Assembly: GCA_013400975.1 (NCBI GenBank)
Contig: WBMZ01011698.1
Location: 183,855-247,854, forward strand
Direction of reading: 5' to 3'
DNA from: Atrichornis clamosus
Taxonomy: Eukaryota > Chordata > Aves > Passeriformes > Menuridae
DNA: 64,000 bases
The notes under the pieces are model-generated. The model saw nothing but the letters and a program-made list of their open reading frames with translations, ran no database searches and was not told the DNA's origin. Position numbers and translations under genes: made by a program. Below are positions 25,459-34,900 of this stretch, in pieces. Within the stretch, counting starts at the first letter, position 1. Each line of letters begins with the position of its first letter.

Positions 25459-26019
25459 CTGGAAGCAAGAGGAGACAATGCTTGTAATGCACGGCCAGCT
25501 CATCCTCAGCAGAGACTCCCACTCCCCCATCACTCAGCCCGGGTCATTAGTGAGAAATGCTCCTTTCTCTGCAGGCAGAGCTGTTGACAAACTCACTGGG
25601 AACAAGTGAGAGGAGAGCTCCCACCATTCCTGGGAATGGCTCCCAGCATGGATGCAGGGCAGACTTGCATCTCCTTTGGGCTGTGCATGGACCTGGGATG
25701 TGCTGCCCTAGGTTGGGACTCAAGCCCAGAGTTTCTACATGAATGACAAGGCAGGTCCTGGGGCTGGGCCAGTGAAGGTTCCCATTTCTTTCTCATATTA
25801 ATCAGAAAGTGCAGTATCCCACCCTCTTTGGAAACTTTTCCCACTCACTGCCCTGTCTTTCCCTTTGGCTGCCTCTCCCTTCCCCTCTCTCCCAACCCCA
25901 GTGCTCCATTGTCCCATCTCAGATTAGTTTTTATCCCAGTGCAAGCTTCCCACTGGACATTCCATGACCAGTTTAGGTCTGGGGAGTGCAGAGGAGAGAA
26001 TGTCAGAGAGCTGCCTTAC
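25459..26019 (-). other. ARC: ARC 3'UTR intron 1 (candidate)
   Basis: Donor GTAAGG at 26019-26014; acceptor is a pyrimidine-rich CTCCTCTTGCTTCCAG ending at 25459. Mammalian Arc also carries two introns wholly in its 3'UTR, which make the mRNA a natural target of nonsense-mediated decay. The donor assignment is less certain than the acceptor. Confidence 0.45.
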
Positions 26020-27551
26020 CTTCAGCCTCTTGGAAGGAGTCACAGCAAAGGCCTTCCGAGCCACCAGTGCCACAGGTCACTGCTGTGGCAGTGCCGGGAG
26101 CATCCCAGGGCCACTGCTGCTGCTGCATCCCTGCTGCATCTCTTGTGGAGGTGCTGTTTATTTGCTCTGGTGGTGGATGCAGGTGATGCCCAAGAAGTGT
26201 CCAGCCTCAGGAAGCTTTGGAGAGCCAAACTTCAGGAATGTCTTTCCTCTCTCAGTCCTATCAGCAAACTCTGGTGAACGCTGAGCATTTTTTTGTCTCA
26301 ACACGGAAAAAGTCACCAAGTCCAAGTCCATCTCCATCCATGGCAAGATGTTCTTTGTGAGCAGACAGCACTGTCCTCAGGTGCTCCAGGACAGGGGTGC
26401 CAGGCTTTCCAAGAGCGTTTTGAGTCTGTCTGTGTGAGCAGAAACTCCTTGCTGTGATGCACAGGTTAAAACTGTGCTGGGGCACACGGATCCTCTCTTC
26501 ACTTCATTTTGCTTTTACATGGCAAAAGCTCCTGTTGTCTCCACACATCAGCATGGACTCGATTTGCTGCTCTGGGGATATTTTGCTCTGAATTCAGGAT
26601 GTGTTTGTTTGTTTCATTCAAAGAATAAGGACATATTTCCCTTCCCTCCCCCCACTCTCTCAAAAGAGCTCTGGTGTCTCCTGTCTCTACCTTGACATCC
26701 TCTCTTCTCTGAAAGGAAGGAGACTGCTCCTTCAATAAATGAGCTCAGAATTTAATTAGAAAATCTGTTTCCTGCTGAATGCACAGGATAATGTGCAGAG
26801 AAAGGGTGAAATTTGCCTCTGCACTGCAGTGGCCTTGAATTGGAGTGAGCAGAAACTAAGACAAGAAGTAAACCAGTAAGAGCCTCTTGAGAAGAAACAC
26901 ATTAAAGCAGGTATTAGGTGCAGTGAAATGAAAACCACGAGAAATAATCCAGGTTCTTAAAGCTTTCAGTTCCTGAAATAATAGAATTTTTTTCTTCATA
27001 AAACAAAAGAATAACCAAAAAAATCACTTTAATCCTTTGGAGCAAGTAAGAGCAGGAGACTGCCAAGTGAACAGAAGCCCAGAGGTTAATCAGAAACAGG
27101 CAAGGGTCAAAAGAAAGCTGTCTCCTCAGGACAAGGGCACCTCCTCAGAAGAGAGAGGAGAGGAGGAAAAAGAGAGATCCAGGTGGGTAGGAACCCTCCG
27201 CCAATTGCTGCACTCGCATGAAGTCCTTGAGAGCCGCCAGCGCCCGGCGGCTGCTGCACAAGTTGGGAATTGTCTCTTAGTTTCTTGTCAGGGATCTCAT
27301 AAAATTGTCTGTTCCCCACAGTGGTGCCAGCAGGGTCTCCAGCACCACCGCATGGCTCGGGTGAGGTGGGCAACCCCAACCCTGAGGTGCCTCTGCCCCA
27401 ACACCTCCCTCCCCCCAGGAGCAAAGCCAATCCCTCTGCTCTGGGCTGTTGGACTGAGCACACCTCAGGTCTCGTCTCAGCCAGAACCTCTCTCCAAGGA
27501 GAAGCTTCCTAAATAAGCCCCCTTCTCCCTTCCACGTAACCCAGACCTCCC
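26020..27551 (-). other. ARC: ARC exon 1, 3' untranslated part (inferred)
   Basis: Runs from the TGA stop at 27554-27552 to a good donor site, GAAG|GTAAGG, with the last exon base at 26020. An internal minus-strand AATAAA at 26162-26157 could end an unspliced transcript of about 3.1 kb. I saw no convincing donor nearer the stop codon, but a shorter exon 1 cannot be excluded. Confidence 0.45.
26157..26162 (-). terminator. ARC: Possible proximal poly(A) signal of ARC
   Basis: Minus strand AATAAA inside the unspliced 3'UTR, upstream of the candidate donor at 26020. If used it would yield a short mRNA lacking the 3'UTR introns. Confidence 0.3.
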
Positions 27552-28766
27552 TCATATGACGGTGGCCGGGGGGCTGGGGGGCTCAGGTTGAGTCCCATTG
27601 CTCGGCACGGGGCTGGCAGTGGTTGAGGGAGGCACGGTCTCCACAGAGTCTCCTGGCTGAACCTCGGGGGTCCTCTGTGGGCTGGGCTCCTCAGAGTGCT
27701 CCATGTTGCCTTGGACTTCCTTGCCCCTTTGGATCAGCTGCTCTAAGGTCTTGGGCAAGGGGTAACTCAGGAAGCGCTTCAGTTTGGGCTGGAGGGTGCC
27801 TACCACGTACTGGATAATCTCCTCCTCATCTGCATCCACGTAGAGGGTCTGGTACAGGTCTCTCTTGCGCCAAAGGAACTGATCCAGGGGCTCCCCCTCT
27901 TTCTGGGGCAAATCCAGCTCCCTTTTGATGGCATCCCTAGTCAGAGTTCCCTCGCTGTACTGCAGGAACTCCTTCTTGAACTCAACCCAGTTTTTGACGG
28001 AGTCCTGCTTGTACTCCCACCACTTCTTAGCTGGGCCGTTCATGTGGTTTTGGATCTGAGACAGCCAGTACTCCTCAGTTCCACCCACCTGCTTCAAGTA
28101 TTCCTCCAAGTGGCTCAGGAACTCCCGGGGATCCTCAAACACCTGGGTCTCCACGGGGGAGGCCGGGGCATCCTCCGACACAGAGACCCACTGGTAGGAG
28201 TCATGGCCCTGAGGGATGCTGGGCACCTCTCCGGGAGGAGGGGTCAGCGCGTACATCTGGCTCATGTCCAGGGCATAATCGTAAATCTCCCCCTCGCTCG
28301 GCCTTATCTCTGGGCCTCCCACCCCAACAGACACCGTCTGCTTGCCCTGCTCCCCAGGGCAGTACTTGCCTCCCATGGACTCCAGGCGGTCAGCCCACTT
28401 TTCCAGGCGGAAAAATACCTCCTTCCAAACATTCATCTCCCTCTTGACCCACCTCTCCAGATGGGCAATGGTCTCCTGGCACCTGGCCAGGCAGGCCTTG
28501 ATGGACTTCTTCCACCTCTGGTTATCAGTTGGGACATGGTCCTCTAAGTTGTTTTCCAACTTCCCCACTGATTTCTGCAACCCCTTCAGCTCCCGCTCCA
28601 CCTGCTTGGAGACCTCGGTCAGGAGGTGCCGGTGGGTCCTCCGGACATGCTCCAGCATTTCTGCCCTGCACTTCCCTATCTGCAGGATCACATTGGGCTT
28701 GTTGGCCACTCCGCGGTGCCCCTGGAAGGAGTGGATGCCCGCACTGGTGACATTATCCAGCTGCAT
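27552..28766 (-). CDS. ARC: ARC, activity-regulated cytoskeleton-associated protein (domesticated Ty3/gypsy Gag), complete
   Basis: Intact 404-residue single-exon reading frame, close to the roughly 400 residues of other tetrapod ARC proteins. The start is the ATG at 28766-28764, giving MQLDNV with G at -3; the open frame continues upstream only to a TTG and then an in-frame TGA at 28928-28926, with no other ATG. Visible order: basic coiled-coil/matrix-like region at about residues 20-138, including MNVWKEV at 111-117, the equivalent of the mammalian oligomerisation motif; acidic Pro-rich linker 139-203; capsid N-lobe about 205-275 (EDPREFLSHLEEYL, AKKWWEYK); capsid C-lobe about 276-352 (LDLPQKEGEPLDQFLWRKRD); Pro/Ser/Thr tail to 404. 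There is no zinc knuckle, as in other tetrapod ARCs. Known family role: neuronal immediate-early protein that drives AMPA-receptor endocytosis with endophilin and dynamin and assembles RNA-carrying capsids. Odd: the mammalian CLCRC palmitoylation motif reads CLARC (92-96). No frameshift or internal stop. Confidence 0.98.
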   Translation of the reverse strand: MQLDNVTSAGIHSFQGHRGVANKPNVILQIGKCRAEMLEHVRRTHRHLLTEVSKQVERELKGLQKSVGKLENNLEDHVPTDNQRWKKSIKACLARCQETIAHLERWVKREMNVWKEVFFRLEKWADRLESMGGKYCPGEQGKQTVSVGVGGPEIRPSEGEIYDYALDMSQMYALTPPPGEVPSIPQGHDSYQWVSVSEDAPASPVETQVFEDPREFLSHLEEYLKQVGGTEEYWLSQIQNHMNGPAKKWWEYKQDSVKNWVEFKKEFLQYSEGTLTRDAIKRELDLPQKEGEPLDQFLWRKRDLYQTLYVDADEEEIIQYVVGTLQPKLKRFLSYPLPKTLEQLIQRGKEVQGNMEHSEEPSPQRTPEVQPGDSVETVPPSTTASPVPSNGTQPEPPSPPATVI

Positions 28767-29282
28767 GGCTCCCACCGTGCAAGTGACAAACAAGGAAAGA
28801 ACTGGGTTATAAGCCCTGGCACTAGTGCCGGATCCCCAAAAAAACCCCACCACAACACTTCCTGAAAGACACACAGAGACTTCTAAACCCCCCTCCAAGG
28901 ACTTTTGGACACAAACACAACCGAATCAGATATCACCGCAGAGCGAGCTGGTCGGTCCACGTGGATCCCACAGAGAGTTGTAGGCAAATTTCTCCCGCTG
29001 CCCAGCTGGAAACGCCGGTCTCACGTGCTCAGGGTGTCCCCGAGAGAACCAGGATCCTCCAGGAACAGGGAGAGGAGTTGGATAAGACGTCCAGTCCCGC
29101 TGAGAATCTTGAACGCCGCCAAGTCCCCGCCGGAGAAAATCACACAGAGACGCACAAAGAAGCTGGAAGCTGCAGCAAAAAAAAAAAATCCGGGTGATTT
29201 CTCCTCCGGCGAAACTTGGTGAGCCAAAACCGCTTTCACCAGAGATGCGAAGAGCTGCTTCTCTTCCCTGTCTGAACTGCCA
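28767..29282 (-). other. ARC: ARC 5' leader (inferred), free of upstream ATG
   Basis: Region between the start codon and the position expected for transcription start, about 28 bases below the TATA box. No ATG occurs on the minus strand anywhere from 28767 to 29298. Length about 515 bases, longer than the roughly 200 bases I recall for rodent Arc. No convincing splice pair is visible inside, so it is read as a continuous part of exon 1; a weak acceptor-like pyrimidine run lies just upstream of the start codon. Confidence 0.6.
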
Positions 29283-29302
29283 CTAGTCCAGGCTCCTCCA
29301 TC

Positions 29303-29310
29303 TACTTATA
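29303..29310 (-). promoter_or_regulatory. ARC: TATA box of the ARC promoter
   Basis: Minus strand reads TATAAGTA inside a GC-rich stretch, 540 bases upstream of the ATG. Immediate-early genes of this class typically have TATA promoters. A transcription start near 29280 is inferred from spacing. Confidence 0.7.
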
Positions 29311-29372
29311 CTCCACGCAGCTCAACATGTGGGTGGTGCCCAGCCTCCTCTCGCACTCTCAGCGCGGCGCTC

Positions 29373-29377
29373 ATTGG
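29373..29377 (-). promoter_or_regulatory. ARC: CCAAT box upstream of ARC
   Basis: Minus strand CCAAT, about 63 bases upstream of the TATA box, the usual distance for an NF-Y site. A GC-rich EGR/SP-like element (minus strand TGGGGGCGTG) follows at 29449-29458. Confidence 0.45.
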
Positions 29378-29744
29378 AGGAAGAGCGAGGCCGGTGTCTG
29401 TGGCAACCCAGATTTTGGCAGCCTCCCCTCGCTTCCCACCCCCTCGCTCACGCCCCCAGACTCGACGCGAGAAGCACTTGAAAGGTGCTGGAGACAGTTG
29501 GAGAGATGGATGAGTAATCGCACCTTCCGCCTCTCGGAGCGCAGGAAAAAACATTTATTCGCTCCACAACTGTTTACTCAGCAAGGTCATCATTAGCATG
29601 CTCCCCCCGGCAGGGCTCGCCTGGAGGGCGGGATGAGGAGGAACTCGGTGTGTCACACCGAGACAGACGCCCACGGGGCCCCCCGCACACCCCCAAGTGC
29701 GTGCGCACACACACACACACACACGGGGTGAGCTCACTCCTAAT

Positions 29745-29850
29745 GCAAATGCCTGGGAATGGTGGTAAATCAGGAAAAAAAAAAAAAAAAAAANGCAAAT
29801 ACCTGGGAATGGTGGTAAATCAGCAGGAAAAAAAAAAAAAAGGAGAGAAG
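29745..29850. repeat. Direct 28-base duplication across a single N, with A-tracts
   Basis: The sequence beginning GCAAATGCCTGGGAATGGTG at 29745 recurs at 29795 with one G-to-A difference; each copy is followed by a poly(A) tract and the N lies at 29794. Confidence 0.85.
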
Positions 29851-30174
29851 AGAAAAGAAAAGAGGAGGGGGGAAGGAAAGGGGGGAGAACACTCAAAGGA
29901 GCCACTTCAGCACAAATTGGAGCGCTCTGGACTTTCTCAGGCGTTGGTAGGTGGGAGTCATCCCTGCGGCTTAATTGCACCAGACCAGCCACTATCTTGG
30001 GAATTTGGGGTAAGGGAGGGGGACGACATCCTGGTTCTTACACCGAATTAAATCCACCCATCAAAAGCCTGTTCTGTACTTAGCTTTGAATCAGATGGTT
30101 AATCAGTGAGCCAACCCACAAGCGCAGATGAAGCCACATTTGTTCTTCGCTCTTGACAAGGCAGGAAAAGCCAA

Positions 30175-30184
30175 CCATAAAAGG
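30175..30184 (-). promoter_or_regulatory. ARC: CArG box, candidate serum response element of ARC
   Basis: CCATAAAAGG fits CC(A/T)6GG exactly. A possible Ets/TCF partner (CAGGAA) lies on the plus strand at 30162-30167. It is about 0.87 kb upstream of the TATA box. SRF/TCF control of Arc is established in mammals; the match by sequence alone is expected about once per 16 kb by chance. Confidence 0.45.
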
Positions 30185-31409
30185 AGTCTCCGGGTCTTAC
30201 ATAAGCCAGAGATAAAGGATTCCCTAATCCGAGAGAGTTTCCCTGCCGGAACACCCTCAGAGAGGTGCTGAGGACATCTGGGCCTTCTCGTCCCTTCCCA
30301 GTGCCAGTGGCTGGAGGCAGTGGGATGCTGATTCATCGGGATAATCCAAAAAGGGGTTTTGAGGGGTTTTGGCAGCGGGGTGGTGGTGGGGGCCACCCTG
30401 CCTGTGCTGAGGATGGTGGGCAGTGCGCCAGGGAGGTTTAGGGTGGGTCCTCACTCCCACAGCTGCTGGCCACGTGTTTCCTGCTGGGAATGCTGCCAGC
30501 CCAGAGGAGCAAAAAGAGGAGGAGGCAGAGGGTCTTTCCGTGAAGCCCGGCTGGAAGGAGGTCTCGGTGAGCCCAGGCATTTGGGTAAAGCAGAATCAGC
30601 AAACTGATGGTGGTTAAGCTGAAGGGCAGGAGGGGCAGGGGCCAGGATTCCTTTTTTCCCCCCCATATCCATGTGGGGCAAGAGGGCACACAGCTGTTCC
30701 CTATCAGGTGATGGTTCTCAGGAAAAACAAGGATTATTTAGGGCAGCAGCAAACTGACCTAGAAGGTCTGCATGGTTTGGTTGAAGGGAGGCAGGGACAG
30801 TGAGTGGGGGAAGAACCTGAGGGTGTAATTCCAGATTCCTAACCCGGAAGCCCCTCCCAGTCCCACTCCTTCCCCCACAGATCATGGCCTCACTGCCCTC
30901 TGCCTTGCTTACTTCTCCACTTTCACCCAGTTTTCCTAAGCACAAGATGTTGGGGCAGCTGTGTTTGTGTTCAAAAAAAGTCAGATGCCAACCATCTGAG
31001 GGTTTGAGACAGGTCTGAAGCTTTTTGTGCTGTGGTCTCAGTACCCTGGAGAGTTTGCCTCACACCTGCTCTGCCAGCAAGAGATAACATGGATTGGGAG
31101 AGCCTGTGCAATCCTTGTATCTCTGGACTGGTCCAAAGGGATTCCCCAGAGAGTTTTTCACACAGGAACTCTAAAAATGACCAGTAGGATGGGGACAATA
31201 TAGAGTGGCATTAATTTTGTTGATCTGCTTTCAATCTCTCCTTGTCCCATCAAATGCCAGAGTCTGGGATGAAATGGCTATTCAACCTGCTCCCATAAAT
31301 GAGTCCCTTTCCAGGGCCTGCTACCTCTCTTTCCTTCTGCCCTATTTTTCAGCTGGGGAGGAATCATTGGTCTGAGTGGCCTCATTTGACACCTGGCTCT
31401 GGTCGTAAA

Positions 31410-31960
31410 ATCTCGGGTTTATTGAGGGTGAAAGGAACCTCAGGAGGTTTCCAGCTCAACCTCCTACTCTAAGCTGAGTCAGCTGCTGGGTCAGCTGGGA
31501 TGGTTTCAGATACTGAAAACCTCGGAGATGGGGATTGCTCAGAAGGAAAACCTTTTTCCTTGTACCCAAACTGAGGGCCTCGTTTGAATTTGGACCCAAT
31601 GGCTCCTGTCCTGTCACCAGCCTCCTCTGTGAAGGTCCTGGTTCAATCTCCTCGATAAGCTCCCCATAGCTACAGGACACTGCCATCCCTTCTCCAAGCC
31701 CTAATCCCACACCAGGTACCAGGCAGGTGCTCCAGCTCCGACCATCCCAATGGCCTGAGCTCATCCCTTGTGATCAGTGTCTTGTACTAAGAGGTCTAAA
31801 CTTGGTTGCAGCAGCTAAATATGATCTAAAATGCTGTGACCAGAGTGGGATAATCATTTCCATTGTTCTCCTGGTTGCATTCACGCTCCCACAGTCCAGG
31901 ATAATTTTTTTGCTGCCAGGACACCCTGCTGGACCATCCTCAGCCTGCTCCCCCCATGTT
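31410..31960 (-). repeat. Probable ancient CR1-like fragment
   Basis: Diverged matches to the order of blocks expected in older CR1 copies: GAACCTCAGGAGGTTTCCAG, CCAGAGTGGGATAATCATTT and CATTCACGCTCCCACAGTCC. It is the only repeat candidate between 22.0 and 36.7 kb. Confidence 0.5.
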
Positions 31961-34900
31961 CTCCCAGTCACTTTCTTCCCAGAAACCCCAGAATTAGCCC
32001 TGGCTGAATAACACCACGTTTGTCTTGGCCCTTCCCTCCAGCTTTTCCAGGTCTCTGGGTTAATCTCATTCAGCCTCCTTTCACAGAGCTCTCCCCCTAA
32101 TCACTCTCCTCCTAATTCTGTGGAGGTGGTGGGGGAAGCAGGAGAAGTGAGGACGAACGGGGGTTTTCCTTCTGGACCTGCTGGGGAACGAGTTGCTGAT
32201 TAAGACATGTGTGATAAGCATTTTCTTTGTATTTCTAATTAAAGCAAGGTGCGTGGGAAGACGAGGAGGAGAGAGGGGAGCCGGAAGCAAAGGGAGGAGG
32301 GAGATGTGGAGTGCTGTGAGGTGATGGAGAGAGGCAACTTGAGGCAGACAGGCACAGAGAGACAGACAGGCATGGAAGGACAAAATCCATGGACTGGTGC
32401 AGGGTTGGGAGCAGGCTCTCGTAGCCACAGCAGCTTTATGCCAGGGTTTCACAAAGAGGCAGCCAGACCGCTGTTGAAATTTGCTGCCTGTTCCCAGGGG
32501 AGTGATGTGGATAGAGGAGACAGCAGGGCATGTGGTCCTCTGGGTGGCCAGAGAAGGTCCAAGATAAGAAAGGAAAGTGGGAAGTGAGGATGAGGGTGAG
32601 CAGCGAGCAGTTTGCTCCAAATGAGCTGAGCAGAAGCAAGGGAAGGAGAGAAAATAGCAAAAAGCCACATCTCCTAGCTCAGCAGGGATGGTGTCAACGT
32701 GGGTTGTCTCCCTAGAGCTTCCTGAATGCTTTTAAAACACTGTAGGTTAGGATCAGATCCAAAAAATATGAGGAGAGAGGAAGGGAAAAGCCAGCAGAGT
32801 AATTAAAGGCAGCAAAAGGAGCGTGTGGCAGTGAGCAGCAACTGAGAGCCCCCCTGAGGAAAGGGGGGCCAGGACAAAGGGACACTGAGTCACACCAGCC
32901 CTGGCACCTTCCCCGGTGCTGTCACTGTCTGCTGAGGGCTCCAGAACTGGTGGCACTCACCCCTTGGCACCAGCTCGGGCTGTGGGCTTTCACTGCGCCT
33001 CTCCTTACAGCAAAAGTGTTGGGTTTGGGGTTATTTTTGGGTTGGCATGTCTTTGCCACCTCATCTGGACGAGTGTTCTGCTCAGATGCACCTTATGGCG
33101 AGGACATTTCGCTCCTGAGCTGAGAGCCAGATGATCCTGGTGGGGGGAGTGAGGAGGGGGAGATCCCAAACCTTGGGAAAGTTTCTGGTGCGGCTGATCT
33201 TGTGCTGCGTTTTTGTGGCATGTGCTCTGAAGGGCTCTGGTGGGTGCTGAACCACCCTCCTGTGCTGCCAGTGTCCCTCCCCAGTTATGTTCTGAGTTCG
33301 TTGTGTTCCTCCTCTGAATTGCTGTCTGGAGGACCCCGTCTTTCACCCAGGACTCTCTGAAGTGCCTAAAATTAGAATCCTGGAGCCTTGTGGGCACTTG
33401 GTCCCATATTCTTGCAGGAACAAATATTTTCTAGTGGTGAACATGGGATTTTCTGCATTATCCTGTATTCCCTGTGCTAGAATTTTCCCTTTCCCTTCTA
33501 TAATTGCTTCCTCTTTCTAGAAGAAAAAAGAAGAAAATAAGAAACCACATTCCTCCCCCCCCCACTTCTGCCTCCACATCCTTTTAAATCCCTATTGATT
33601 CTCCTATAGCTCACCAGACAAAGCTGCCCAGTCATTTGTTTGGTAGCAAAACCCTCGGAAGGAAATAAAAATTAAGAGAAAACCAAGGTGTTGGGCTTTT
33701 AAATCTGCAAGAAAAGAAAGAGGGGAAAGAATAACACATTTAATTTGCACCGTACGTCTCTATTCATCCATCCCCAGCCCTGGAACACTTTATTGCACTG
33801 GAGCTGGCACTCACAAGGCAGAGCTTTGCATTCAAACCATGCTCCACGTCAGTGGCTCTATTGTTCCTGGCCACCCATGGTCCCCCAGGCCTGGGGCCCA
33901 CACGTCACTTACTGGGAGGGTGTGGAGGCAACTGGGAAACTGAGGGCATCCCAGTATTACCCACGATGATAACAATGCTGATTGTTCCTGGTGCCACTCC
34001 TCCTGGCAGCAGACTTCCCTCCTTATTCCTTTTCATCTGGAAAGCCCTACTTTGAGGGGAAGACAGAGTGCTTTGTTTTCGGCCTAAAAATATCTCCCGT
34101 GTTCTGTAATTCTCTTCTCTCCTTACTTAATGAGGTGTTTGTTATTTTCGTTTCCTCTCCGGGCAGAGGAAACGTTAATGGGTCTCTCCTCGTGCTGCTC
34201 TTGCCTCCTCAAGCCTGCCTGAGGCTAAAGCGAGGAAGTCAAAGGAGGCATCAGTATTTTTCACACCCTGGTGTTGGCTGTTATGACCCTCCTGAGGGCA
34301 ACACAAATAGAGAGACATCTCCAAATGAACTTCATCTTCCTCCTGCACATATCACTGGCGAGCTGGTGAAACACATTTGTTGCCATGTCAAAGGGCCTGA
34401 CTCATAACTGGTTTGTGACATTGCTCCTGCCACACGTTTTTACAGCTGAGTTCGGCCCGTTTTTGGTCTCACACTTGGCTCCTCACCCGCCTGCCCCCCC
34501 TTTAGGGTGTCCCTTCAAGTGTTCTACTAAAAGTTTCTGATTTTTGTGCTTTTTTTTTACTCCTCCTCAGCAGCAAACGCTGACAGTCACAGGTCTGCTA
34601 AAAAAGGGAAGAGCGGTGGGGTGGCTGTGAAGCTCCCAGACCTGGTTCCTCTGGTGCTGTGGCTTGGCTGACAGAGTCCCCCCAGTCCAGCAGAGCTTTG
34701 CTCCTCATCATCACCAGGATGATGCTTCCATGGAGATCTACAGATCCTTGGTGGGCCATGGAGCCAGTCCCCTCTCTCCCTGCATCCCTGGCTCCAATTC
34801 ACCATCTCAATCCGGGTTTCACGTTGACACCGCCGTGGCAGTGTGAGATGAGAGGTACTGGTGGTGGTGGAGCACTGGGAGATCACAGCCACACAGGGAA

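Larger units (their letters stand above)
29311..31409. other. ARC 5' flanking DNA
   Basis: Repeat-poor region upstream of the ARC TATA box. It holds the CCAAT box, the CArG box at 30175, a (CA)n at 29706-29724 and A-tracts around the N at 29794. No exon supported. Confidence 0.5.

Noticed and set aside
28044..28812. Plus-strand open frames of 156-167 codons opposite ARC
   Set aside because: They are antisense to a conserved coding exon, show no family features, and exist because of the codon bias of ARC.
27552..28898. N-terminally extended ARC of 448 residues
   Set aside because: The extra 44 codons would begin at TTG, not ATG, and an in-frame TGA lies just upstream; the first ATG at 28766 matches the conserved ARC start.
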